NCBI GenBank assembly: GCA_900129675.1
Contig: FSRD01000003.1
Coordinates: forward strand, 496,001-560,000
Origin: Bradyrhizobium erythrophlei
Lineage (GTDB): Bacteria; Pseudomonadota; Alphaproteobacteria; Rhizobiales; Xanthobacteraceae
Length of the DNA stretch: 64,000 nucleotides
Direction of reading: 5' to 3'
Under the pieces are notes generated by a model. It was not told where the DNA came from, did not search any database, and saw only the letters and a program-made list of their open reading frames with translations. Made by a program: the position numbers and the translations under genes. Shown piece by piece: positions 52,801-60,431 of this stretch (its first letter is position 1; the number at the start of each line of letters is the position of its first letter).

Positions 52801-53147
52801 CGATGACGGAAACCGGCCGCTCCGGCGAGGCGGTCGCCGCCGTCCGCTTCAAGGCCTGGCAGCCGGCCTCCGGGCTGCATCCGACCATTCCGGTCCACGC
52901 GCCGCTGACTTTTGACTTGATTGATACCTGGAACGGCCGCTCGCTCGGCGGCTGCGTCTACCATGTCGCCCATCCCGGTGGCCGCAGCTACGAGACCAAG
53001 CCGGTCAATTCCTATGAGGCCGAGGCCAGGCGGCTGGCCCGCTTCCAGGATCACGGCCACACCCCCGGCAAGATCGATCTGCCGCCCGAAGAACGCACAA
53101 TTGAATTCCCTTTGACCCTCGACTTGAGGACACCGCTCCTGCATTAA
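49872..53147 (+). CDS. large transglutaminase-like protein with DUF2126 domain
   Basis: 1091 residues from the GTG at 49872. N-terminal bacterial transglutaminase beta-domain about 1-90 (VALHHVTHYKYDRPIDLGPQ), then the transglutaminase-like core with the catalytic triad C180 in GSGSCRDSAWL, H229 in DLHAWAEVYL and D245 in GWIGFDVTSG. The remaining about 780 residues are DUF2126: MGGEPTFVSIDDLESPEWN near 332, GGLLHYGQGKWYPGESLPRW near 374, HTGTGGGNHIVVGGSTPQDS near 697. No signal peptide. Such proteins occur with ATP-grasp and Alpha-E proteins in predicted amide-bond-forming systems. It is followed by the ATP-grasp gene after 118 bases. Confidence 0.9.
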   Translation: MSIFVALHHVTHYKYDRPIDLGPQTIRLRPAPHTRTPILSYSLKVTPSNHFVNWQQDPQGNWLARFVFPEKATELKVEVDFTAQMTVVNPFDFFVEPYATSFPFQYINDLKTELAPYLATSNQGPLLAAYLKEIPREADSTVNFLVDLNAQLQKKIRYVIRMEPGIQTPEETLGSGSGSCRDSAWLLIQIFRHLGLAARFVSGYLIQLRPDIHPVEGPREVENDFTDLHAWAEVYLPGAGWIGFDVTSGMLTGEGHIPVAATPHYRSAAPISGTAGFANTEFAFDMSVKRIREAPRITMPFSDQSWARLDKLGEQVDADLKQDDVRLTMGGEPTFVSIDDLESPEWNIAAVGPTKRALADDLIRKLRARFAPGGLLHYGQGKWYPGESLPRWAFGLYWRKDGAPIWKNSDLIATIDNPHKTDIATAERFAQRTAKKLGLGTDYVLPAFEDPAHWIQKEASLPHNVDPGDSRLSDPEERLRMARVFDHGLNTPKGFVLPIQRWSAAAEPYRGRWRSEHWKVRRGHLFLTPGDSPLGLRLPIASLEHIPPEEFPYIVEQDPMEPRDELAASDPKADGSATKEKPKPKLEPVRTAMSIEIRDGILCAFMPPVEKIEDYLELINAVEATAEDMQIQVHVEGYSPPYDPRVEVIKVTPDPGVIEINIQPAQTWREAVDITFGLYEDAAKTRLGANRFLVDGRHTGTGGGNHIVVGGSTPQDSPFLRRPDLLKSLVLFWQRHPSLSYLFSGMFIGPTSQAPRIDEARHDGMYELEIALAHVPPPGIDAPLWLVDRLFRHILVDITGNTHRAEICIDKLYSPDSPTGRLGLVEFRALEMPPDPRMSLAQQLLIRALIAKLWREPQQGKFVRWGTTLHDRFMLPHFLWEDFLGVLDELRQSGYEFSPEWYAAQLEFRFPAFGRVHHGGVALELRQALEPWHVMGEEGSAGGTVRYVDSSVERLQVKATGFVEGRHVVTCNGRRMPMTETGRSGEAVAAVRFKAWQPASGLHPTIPVHAPLTFDLIDTWNGRSLGGCVYHVAHPGGRSYETKPVNSYEAEARRLARFQDHGHTPGKIDLPPEERTIEFPLTLDLRTPLLH

Positions 53148-53222
53148 TTTTGCCCATAGCGGTTTCGAGCGAAGTGGATTCCGGTTCGCGTCAAGAAAAC
53201 GCGTCAAATTAAGGGCCGGCGG

Positions 53223-53249
53223 CCCGGTTCTGATCAGATCAGAACCGGG
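53223..53249. promoter_or_regulatory. perfect 13-base inverted repeat before the ATP-grasp gene
   Basis: CCCGGTTCTGATC, one central A, GATCAGAACCGGG, ending 17 bases before the ATG at 53266. As DNA it could bind a dimeric regulator; as RNA a hairpin with a loop of three or more unpaired bases could affect translation. The preceding GGTTTCGAGCGAAGTGGATT is a common rhizobial repeat. Confidence 0.5.
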
Positions 53250-53265
53250 GCGCCCGGGAGTCGGA

Positions 53266-55788
53266 ATGGCGGGACACGGCGGCCAAGACAGTAGTCAGGA
53301 AAACAAGACCCGTCCGGGCCAGCGCCGGATGGCGCAATGGACGCGCGACTACGCGCGGCTGCCCGGAATTCCCGATGAATATATCGGCCAGGACGGCGCA
53401 CCGCGGGCAGCCTGGACCCGGTTTTTCGATGCCTTTGCGGCGCTGGCGCCGGCCGATATTGAGCGGCGATTCGCGTCCGCCGACCGGCATCTGCGCGAAG
53501 CCGGCGTCACCTATCGTGCGCCCGGCGAGACCGCCGACCGGCTCTGGCCGCTGAGCCATTTGCCGCTGATCATCGACGAGACCGACTGGCAGCAACTCAC
53601 CGCCGGCATTCAGCAACGCGCGCAACTGCTCGAAATGGTTCTGCGCGACCTCTATGGCGAGGGCCGTCTGGTCGCGGACGGCGCAGTGCCGGCGGCCGCT
53701 ATCGCCGGCTCGAACGAATATCTCCGCTCGGTTTGCGGCGTCAAACCGCCGGGCGGGCGCTACCTTCATCTCTACGCCGCCGATGTCGGCCGTGGGCCCG
53801 ACGGGCGCTGGTGGGTGCTGGGCGACCGCACGCAGGCGCCATCGGGCGCCGGCTACGCGCTGGAAAATCGCCTGGTGCTGTCACGCGCCTTTTCCAATCT
53901 CTACAAATCGATGAACGTCGAGCGTGTCGCGCCGTTCTTCGAGGCCTTCCGCGACTCCCTGCGCGCCAGTGCCGACCGCGACGAGCCGCGGATCGGATTG
54001 CTGACGCCGGGCACCTTCAACGAGACCTATTTCGAGCATGCGACGCTCGCGCGCTATCTCGGCTTTCTCCTGGTCGAGGGCGACGATCTCGCCGTCAGCG
54101 GCGACCGCATTCATATCCGCACCGTCGCCGGCCTGAAGCGGCTCGACGTGCTGCTGCGCCGGGTCGACTCCAATTTTCTCGATCCGCTGGAACTGGATGC
54201 TTCGTCGCATCTCGGCGTACCCGGGCTGATCGACGTGCTGCGCAAAAATGGCGTGGTCGTCGCCAATATGCCGGGTTCGGGCGTGCTGGAGGCGCGGGCG
54301 CTGCTCGGGTTCCTGCCCAGTCTTTGCCGGCGTTTGCTCGGTGAACAACAGATGATGCCGCACATTGCGACCTGGTGGTGCGGCCAGAAACGCGCGCGCG
54401 AGGAAGTGTTGTCGCGGCTCGACGAGTTCGCGATCGAGGGCGCCTATGGCCGGGGCGTCCCGGGGTTTCCGGGCAACGGCCCGGTGCTACCCGGTCAATT
54501 GTCGCCCGCCGAGCGCGAGCGACTGCGCACCGCGATCTCCGATCGCGGCATCGACTATGTCGGCCAGGAACTGGTGCGGCTGTCGACCACCCCGGTGTGG
54601 GAAAACGGCCGGATCACGCCGCGCCCGTTCGTGCTCCGGGTGTTTGCCGCCGCGACCCCGAATGGCTGGACCATCCTGCCCGGCGGCTTCTGCCGGATCG
54701 CCGAGCAACCCGATGCCCGCGCCGTGTCGATGGGCGATGGCGCGCGGGCCGCGGATGTCTGGGTGGTATCCGACAAGGCGGTCTCGGCCGCGACGCTGCT
54801 GCCGGCGGCCGACACGGTGCGGATCAGGCGTATCGCCGGCGTGGTCCCGAGCCGCGCCGCCGACAATCTGTTCTGGCTCGGTCGCTATCTCGAACGCGCC
54901 GAGGCGACGCTGCGGCTGATCCGAGCGCTTGGCGCGCCGACGCGCGACCCCGCCAAGGGGGCATCGACGACGGGGCTTCCCTCGGTCGAGCGGATCCAGC
55001 GGCTGCTCGTGACCTGGGGCGCGGCCTCGCAGGCGACGCGGGCGAGCCCCGGCAAGGTCGCCGCGGAAGCGCTGCAGAGCACCGGGAAATTCGGCTCGGC
55101 GCTGTCGCTGGTGCGATCGGCGCAGCGGACCGCGACCTCGCTGCGTGAACGGCTGTCGCCGGATGCCTGGCAGGTCATTACCGAGATGGCGGAACGGCTG
55201 GCCCATGAAGTCGAAGATGACGACGGCGTCGTCAGCGCCGCCGAACTGACGCTGCAGGAACTGGCGAGCTTCGCCGGCCTGGCGCAGGAGAACATGAACC
55301 GCGCCGCCGGCTGGCGCTTCCTCGAGATGGGCCGCCGCGCCGAGCGCGCCATCAATACCGCGCGGTTCGCGCGGCAGTTTGCCTATGACGAAGCCGGCGA
55401 CGAGGACCTCGACGTGCTGCTCACGCTGGTGGATTGCCAGATCACCTATCGTTCGCGCTATCTCGTCGGCCCTTCGCTGGCGCCGGTGCGCGATCTCGCG
55501 GTGCTGGACCCCTACAATCCGCGTTCCATCGCGTTTCAGGTTGCCGCGCTCAATGAGCATATCGCGAGCCTTCCGAGCCTCAAGGAGCACGGCCTGATCG
55601 AGCGGCCGCAACGTCTGGCGGTAGCGCTGCAGGCGACGCTGACGACCGCGGAGGCGGCGGCGCTGGACGCAAAAACCCTGTTCGCGCTGGAGCAGGACTT
55701 GCTCAATCTCGCCGACGCGATCGGATTGCACTATTTCCCGCACGGTCCCAATGCGAGCCGGCCGGAGAAGCTGACAGGCCTCGCGTGA
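53266..55788 (+). CDS. fused circularly permuted ATP-grasp - Alpha-E protein
   Basis: 840 residues; GGGAG before the ATG. Residues about 20-490 are a circularly permuted ATP-grasp ligase (COG2308-like): PGIPDEYIGQDGAPRAAWTR near 30, YAADVGRGPDGRWWVLGDRT near 170, YALENRLVLSRAFSNLYKSM near 196, LLTPGTFNETYFEHATLARY near 246 and NMPGSGVLEARALLGFLPSL near 338. From about 520 to 830 follows an Alpha-E helical domain (COG2307-like): PSRAADNLFWLGRYLERAEA and AGWRFLEMGRRAERAINTAR near 685. ATP-grasp enzymes join a carboxylate to an amine using ATP. In many genomes the two parts are separate genes. GTGA overlap with the next gene couples translation. Confidence 0.9.
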   Translation: MAGHGGQDSSQENKTRPGQRRMAQWTRDYARLPGIPDEYIGQDGAPRAAWTRFFDAFAALAPADIERRFASADRHLREAGVTYRAPGETADRLWPLSHLPLIIDETDWQQLTAGIQQRAQLLEMVLRDLYGEGRLVADGAVPAAAIAGSNEYLRSVCGVKPPGGRYLHLYAADVGRGPDGRWWVLGDRTQAPSGAGYALENRLVLSRAFSNLYKSMNVERVAPFFEAFRDSLRASADRDEPRIGLLTPGTFNETYFEHATLARYLGFLLVEGDDLAVSGDRIHIRTVAGLKRLDVLLRRVDSNFLDPLELDASSHLGVPGLIDVLRKNGVVVANMPGSGVLEARALLGFLPSLCRRLLGEQQMMPHIATWWCGQKRAREEVLSRLDEFAIEGAYGRGVPGFPGNGPVLPGQLSPAERERLRTAISDRGIDYVGQELVRLSTTPVWENGRITPRPFVLRVFAAATPNGWTILPGGFCRIAEQPDARAVSMGDGARAADVWVVSDKAVSAATLLPAADTVRIRRIAGVVPSRAADNLFWLGRYLERAEATLRLIRALGAPTRDPAKGASTTGLPSVERIQRLLVTWGAASQATRASPGKVAAEALQSTGKFGSALSLVRSAQRTATSLRERLSPDAWQVITEMAERLAHEVEDDDGVVSAAELTLQELASFAGLAQENMNRAAGWRFLEMGRRAERAINTARFARQFAYDEAGDEDLDVLLTLVDCQITYRSRYLVGPSLAPVRDLAVLDPYNPRSIAFQVAALNEHIASLPSLKEHGLIERPQRLAVALQATLTTAEAAALDAKTLFALEQDLLNLADAIGLHYFPHGPNASRPEKLTGLA

Positions 55789-56663
55789 TCTACGACATCC
55801 GTCACGTCACCAGCTACAGTTATGAGAGCCCGGTGAGTTTTGCGCGATGTTCGCTGCGGCTGGAGCCGCGCAGCGGCGACGGGCAGCAACTGGTCTCCCA
55901 CAGCGTCGAGATCCGGCCGCGGCCGGCGGAGCGCACGGTCAGGCGGGATTTTTTCGGTACCCACACCGAGAGCGTTCTGATCGAGATCGCGCATCGCAAT
56001 CTCCGCATCGATTCGAGGTCGCGGGTTTCGTTGTCCCGCCGCGCGCCCGGCCGCGCCGCGCCGAGCCCGCCGTGGGAGAGCGTCCGCGACGTCGCGTTCG
56101 AAGCCATCAGTCTCGGGCCCTCGTCGCCCGTTGGCTATGTATTCGCCAGTTCCCTTGTGCCGGTGCAGGCGCCGGTGACCGCCTATGCCGCGGCAAGCTT
56201 TCCGCCGGGCAGCGGCATCATCGCCAGTGCGGTCGACCTGATGCACCGGATACGGACCGAGTTTAAGTACGACCCGAAGGCAACCGTGATCTCGACGCCG
56301 CTCAAGGAAGTGTTCGAGAAGCGCCACGGCGTCTGCCAGGACTTTGCCCATGTGATGATCGCGGGGTTGCGCGGGCTCGGGCTGCCGGCGGCCTATGTCA
56401 GCGGCTACCTGCGCACCATCCCGCCGCCGGGCAAACCGCGCCTGCAGGGCGCGGACGCCACCCACGCCTGGGTTTCGGTGTGGTGCGGCGCCGAGATCGG
56501 CTGGATCGGGTTCGATCCGACCAACGATCTCCTGGTGGAGAACGATCACATCATTCTGGCGGTGGGGCGGGATTTTTCCGACGTCTCGCCGGTCGACGGC
56601 ATCATCGTGGGCTCACGCAAGCAGAAGCTCAGCGTCGCCGTCGACGTGCTGCTGGTGGAGTAG
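55785..56663 (+). CDS. transglutaminase-like cysteine protease family protein
   Basis: 292 residues; GTG start overlapping the previous stop codon (GTGA). N-terminal bacterial transglutaminase domain 1-100 (MIYDIRHVTSYSYESPVSFA), core domain with C184 in GVCQDFAHV, H227 in ATHAWVSVW and D244 in WIGFDPTND. The triad is complete, so peptidase or amidotransferase activity on an amide bond is likely; no signal peptide, so cytosolic. Last gene of the three-gene set, followed by a repeat and a convergent chemoreceptor gene. Confidence 0.9.
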   Translation: MIYDIRHVTSYSYESPVSFARCSLRLEPRSGDGQQLVSHSVEIRPRPAERTVRRDFFGTHTESVLIEIAHRNLRIDSRSRVSLSRRAPGRAAPSPPWESVRDVAFEAISLGPSSPVGYVFASSLVPVQAPVTAYAAASFPPGSGIIASAVDLMHRIRTEFKYDPKATVISTPLKEVFEKRHGVCQDFAHVMIAGLRGLGLPAAYVSGYLRTIPPPGKPRLQGADATHAWVSVWCGAEIGWIGFDPTNDLLVENDHIILAVGRDFSDVSPVDGIIVGSRKQKLSVAVDVLLVE

Positions 56664-56703
56664 GAGAGTGTGAGTTGAGCTGAAGAGTCCGCAGCTCTCC
56701 CGA

Positions 56704-56825
56704 CGTCATTGCGAGCCAACGGGTCGCACGCGAATGCGCGCCCGATGACAGGCTCCGCGAAGCAATCCATCTATCCGCTTGCTGAAGCATGGATTGCTTC
56801 GTCGCTATCGCTCCTCGCAATGACG
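56704..56825. repeat. CGTCATTGCGAG-type repeat, copy 3 of 3
   Basis: CGTCATTGCGAGCCAACGGG ... CTCCTCGCAATGACG between the convergent transglutaminase and chemoreceptor genes. It may serve as a bidirectional transcription stop. Confidence 0.8.
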
Positions 56826-56852
56826 AGGAAGGTCCGAGCGGCGCGGCCTGGT

Positions 56853-58604
56853 TTAGCTCCCCGTCCGCCTTGCGCCTTGAAGCGGATCGGCGCGCAGCGT
56901 GCCGAAGAATTTTTCGACCTCGCGGGACAGTGTCGCCGCCGTCGCGGTCAATTCGCTCGATACCGCCAGCACGGATTCGGCGGCCGTAGAGGTCTGGCTC
57001 ATGGCATCGCGGAGCGAGCCGATGTTGACGACCAGGGTGCCATTGCCCTGCGCGGCCATCTGCGCATTCACCGAAATCTCGCGGGTGGCGGCGTCCTGCT
57101 GACCCACGGCGCCGGCAATATTCGACGTCACCGCGTTGATCTCGCGCACGGCGTTGCCGATCTCGCGGACAGCCTCGACTGAGGTCCGGGTCGATTCCTG
57201 GATCGTGCTGACATTCTGGCCGATCTCGGCGGTCGCTTTCGCGGTCTGTCCGGCCAGCGCCTTGACCTCGTGCGCCACGACCGCGAAACCGCGCCCGGCT
57301 TCGCCGGCGCGCGCGGCTTCGATGGTCGCGTTCAGCGCCAGCAGGTTGGTTTGCTCGGCGATCGCCTGGATCAGGCTGAGCACGCCGTCGATGCGCTGGG
57401 TGGCCGCGGCAAGGCTCTCGATTTCGGCGATCGATTTGTCGGTGCGCTGGCCCGCCTGCTCGACGGCGCCGGCGGATTGACGGACTTGCCGGCCGATTTC
57501 CTGGACCGAGGTGGAGAGTTCTTCGGCGGCGCTGGCGACGGCGGAAACGTTGCTGGCAGCTTGCTCGGTCGCTCCGGAGGCGGCGACGGCGCGTCCGCTG
57601 GCGTCGGCTGAGACGCTGGCAATGGTCTCGGCGGTGGCCCGCATCGACGTTGCATTGTCGGTCACTGCGCGCAGCACGCCTCCGATCGCTTCCCGGAACG
57701 CGTCGACCGAGGATTCGATGTGCCTGGCGCGCTCTTCGCGGGCCTTGGAGTCCTCGACCACCTGCGAATTGAGGTTGCGGTTACGGTCCATCGCTTCCTT
57801 GAAGATCTGAATCGCGCGCGCCAGCGCGCCGATCTCGTCGGCACGCCTGGTGTGGGGGACCTCGACGTTTTCGTCGCCTTCGGCGACGCGCTTGATGGTG
57901 GCTGTGATGACCGACAACGGGCGCGCGACCGAACGGAAGATGATCAGCACGCCGATGACGACCACGACCATCGCGAGCACGCCGAGACCGGTCAGCACAA
58001 AGGCCATGGTGTGGTTGGTGTCGGTCTGCTGCGCCAGCTTCTTGCTGCGTTCGGCGTAGACCTTGGAGAGCGCCTCGAGATCCTTGTTCAGCGCCGAGCG
58101 CACTTCACGATTGGCGTCATTGTCGCCCCATTCGCGGCCGGCGGCAGCACTGATCTCGACTCCGCGCCGAACCAGTTCCTTGCGGAAGTCGACGAACTGC
58201 TCGATCCGTTTCTTGAAAGTAGCGAACTGCTCGGCGTCATCGGCCTGGACGATGGTTTCCCAGTTCTTGACGACCGCGAGAATCCGTTCGTTGAACTTGA
58301 GCAGCCCTTCGCCGTATTTCTTTACGACGGCCGGGTCGGTCGACATGTAGACGCCGCGTGATTCCATCACGACGGCATAGACCAGCGAGTTGATGCGTTC
58401 GACGTTCAGCGCCGCGCGGCTGGCGGTATCGACCGCATCCATGAGTTCTGCGCTGCGGCGGGTGTTGTAGTCGGACAGGGCGGTGATCGCGGCGGTCAGC
58501 ACCGCGAACAGCGCAAAGATCGAATACAGCCTGGCTGCGAGCGAAAACCGGGACGCCGCGGCGGCGACAGGGCTGGGACCAGAGGATTTCATGAGTTCGG
58601 CCAT
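56853..58604 (-). CDS. methyl-accepting chemotaxis protein
   Basis: 583 residues from the ATG at 58604 with GGAG upstream. Inner-membrane chemoreceptor: TM1 about residues 26-46 (LYSIFALFAVLTAAITALSD), a helical periplasmic domain to about 200 (4-helix bundle style, NVERINSLVYAVVMESRGVY), TM2 about 203-226 (MAFVLTGLGVLAMVVVVIGV), HAMP about 227-280, and the signalling tip QTNLLALNATIEAARAGEAG near 443 with RGFAVVAHEVKALAGQTAKA after it. Ligand unknown. Not near che genes; position next to the eut cluster may be chance. Confidence 0.95.
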   Translation of the reverse strand: MAELMKSSGPSPVAAAASRFSLAARLYSIFALFAVLTAAITALSDYNTRRSAELMDAVDTASRAALNVERINSLVYAVVMESRGVYMSTDPAVVKKYGEGLLKFNERILAVVKNWETIVQADDAEQFATFKKRIEQFVDFRKELVRRGVEISAAAGREWGDNDANREVRSALNKDLEALSKVYAERSKKLAQQTDTNHTMAFVLTGLGVLAMVVVVIGVLIIFRSVARPLSVITATIKRVAEGDENVEVPHTRRADEIGALARAIQIFKEAMDRNRNLNSQVVEDSKAREERARHIESSVDAFREAIGGVLRAVTDNATSMRATAETIASVSADASGRAVAASGATEQAASNVSAVASAAEELSTSVQEIGRQVRQSAGAVEQAGQRTDKSIAEIESLAAATQRIDGVLSLIQAIAEQTNLLALNATIEAARAGEAGRGFAVVAHEVKALAGQTAKATAEIGQNVSTIQESTRTSVEAVREIGNAVREINAVTSNIAGAVGQQDAATREISVNAQMAAQGNGTLVVNIGSLRDAMSQTSTAAESVLAVSSELTATAATLSREVEKFFGTLRADPLQGARRTGS

Positions 58605-58917
58605 CACGGCTCTCCAAAGAGGCCGGTGAGCTCCGTCGGCCGATATAAATTATGCTGAACTTGAATGGATTATTTCTTAACGCGCGAAGTTCGTTGCACT
58701 GCAACCGCGGAATAAATATATAGCAGAATCAAATAGTTGCGTTGCCATAAATTATTGGTATACAAAATAATTGGTCTGCTGTGACCAGAGGGCGCACCTT
58801 TTGGGACCGGGGTCACAAACGATCTGATGGCGATTTCTTCGCTTCCAATCGGCGAGGGCCATCGTGAAATGATAGCTTGGCGATGCCCATTTCGACGCAG
58901 ATGGGCCCGGAGCCGCC
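58605..58917. other. divergent upstream region of the chemoreceptor and eutB
   Basis: 313 bases, clearly AT-richer than the rest of the window between about 58640 and 58780. It must contain promoters for both genes; one candidate is listed at 58737-58764. No riboswitch-like conserved B12-box was recognised in it. Confidence 0.6.
58737..58764 (+). promoter_or_regulatory. possible eutB promoter
   Basis: TTGCGT at 58737-58742, 16-base spacer, TATACA at 58759-58764, in an AT-rich setting, leaving a leader of about 145 bases before eutB. Matches the sigma-70 consensus moderately. Confidence 0.35.
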
Positions 58918-60300
58918 ATGGTCTATCGCCAAGCCATCGATGCCACGAGTTACCTGTTCAATGATCTGCGCGATTTGCTCGCCAAGGCCACGCCGCCGCG
59001 CTCCGGCGATCGCCTGGCCGGGATAGCTGCCGACAGCGCCGAGCAGATGATCGCGGCGCGGATGGCGCTCGCCGATGTCCCGCTCAAGCAGTTCCTGAGT
59101 GAAACCGTCGTGCCCTACGAGGACGACGAAGTCACCCGCCTGATCGTCGATACCCACGATGCCGCGAGCTTTGCGGCGATATCGTCGCTGACCGTGGGCG
59201 CCTTCCGCGATTGGCTGTTGTCCGATGCCGCGACCACGGAGGTGCTGCGCAAACTATCGCGCGCGATCACGCCCGAAATGGCTGCGGCGGTTTCAAAATT
59301 GATGCGCAATCAGGATCTGATCCTGGTCGCGAAAAAATGCCAGGTGACGACCCGCTTTCGCAACACCATCGGCCTCCCTGGGCGGATGAGCGTACGGCTG
59401 CAGCCCAATCATCCCTTCGACGACATCAAGGGCATTACCGCCTCCATTCTCGACGGCATCCTGCTCGGATCGGGCGACGCCTGTATCGGCATCAACCCGG
59501 CGAGCGACGATCCCAGGGCGATCGGAGAATTGCTGCGGCTGCTCGACGGCATCATCGCGCGGCTGGAGGTGCCGACCCAGGGCTGCGTGCTTACCCATGT
59601 CACCACCACGCTCGGATTGATCGGGCAGGGCGTGCCGGTCGATCTGGTGTTCCAGTCGATTGCCGGGACGGAAGCGGCCAACCGCAGTTTCGGGGTCGAC
59701 TTGGCGCTGCTGCGTGAAGGGCGGGAGGCGGGGCTGGCGCTGCGCCGCGGCACCGTCGGCGACAATGTGATGTATTTCGAGACCGGGCAGGGCTCGGCGC
59801 TCTCGGCCAACGCCCATCACGATGTCGATCAGCAAACCGTGGAGGCGCGGGCCTATGCGGTGGCGCGCGCGTTCGATCCGCTGCTCGTCAACAGCGTGGT
59901 CGGCTTCATCGGGCCGGAATATCTTTATGACGGCAAGGAGATCATCCGCGCCGGGCTGGAGGATCACTTTTGCGGCAAGCTGCTCGGCCTGCCGCTCGGC
60001 GTCGACGTTTGCTACACCAACCACGCCGAAGCCGACCAGGACGACATGGACAATCTCCTGACGCTGCTGGCTGCCGCCGGCGTGACCTTCATCATGGGGG
60101 TGCCGGGCGCCGACGACGTCATGCTGAACTATCAATCCACCTCGTTTCACGATGCGCTTTACGTCCGCGACCTCTTTGGCCTGAAGCGGGCGCCCGAGTT
60201 CGACGATTGGCTGCTCCGCACTGGTCTTGCAGGCGCCGATTTCCGGCTTGCGGGCCATGCGGGTCTGCTGCCCGAATTTGCGTCCCGGCTGATCGCCTGA
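58918..60300 (+). CDS. eutB: ethanolamine ammonia-lyase large subunit
   Basis: 460 residues, normal for EutB; CGGAGCC precedes the ATG. With EutC and adenosylcobalamin it converts ethanolamine to acetaldehyde and ammonia. Family blocks are visible: DRLAGIAADSAEQMIAARMA near residue 37, TRFRNTIGLPGRMSVRLQPN near 142, GDACIGINPASDDPRAIGEL near 190, NVMYFETGQGSALSANAHHD near 281 and DVCYTNHAEADQDDMDNLLT near 362. TIM-barrel fold. No microcompartment shell or eutA/eutD/eutE genes are in the window. Normally followed directly by eutC, but here a radical SAM gene lies between. Confidence 0.95.
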   Translation: MVYRQAIDATSYLFNDLRDLLAKATPPRSGDRLAGIAADSAEQMIAARMALADVPLKQFLSETVVPYEDDEVTRLIVDTHDAASFAAISSLTVGAFRDWLLSDAATTEVLRKLSRAITPEMAAAVSKLMRNQDLILVAKKCQVTTRFRNTIGLPGRMSVRLQPNHPFDDIKGITASILDGILLGSGDACIGINPASDDPRAIGELLRLLDGIIARLEVPTQGCVLTHVTTTLGLIGQGVPVDLVFQSIAGTEAANRSFGVDLALLREGREAGLALRRGTVGDNVMYFETGQGSALSANAHHDVDQQTVEARAYAVARAFDPLLVNSVVGFIGPEYLYDGKEIIRAGLEDHFCGKLLGLPLGVDVCYTNHAEADQDDMDNLLTLLAAAGVTFIMGVPGADDVMLNYQSTSFHDALYVRDLFGLKRAPEFDDWLLRTGLAGADFRLAGHAGLLPEFASRLIA

Positions 60301-60431
60301 ACCTGGCCAGCCTTTCGTGTAACCAATTGAAAATGGGCGGGTTAAGAAAGGCCGCCACAATCTTGAAGAATTTCTGGCCCACCCTTCGATGACGTGCTTA
60401 AATTTGTGCAGGCTTTGGCTGAGGAAGTTTG

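Noticed and set aside
60301..60431. riboswitch or B12 regulatory RNA between eutB and the radical SAM gene
   Set aside because: A weak GGCGG/CCGCC hairpin is possible, but no conserved cobalamin-riboswitch core was seen and the gap is short.
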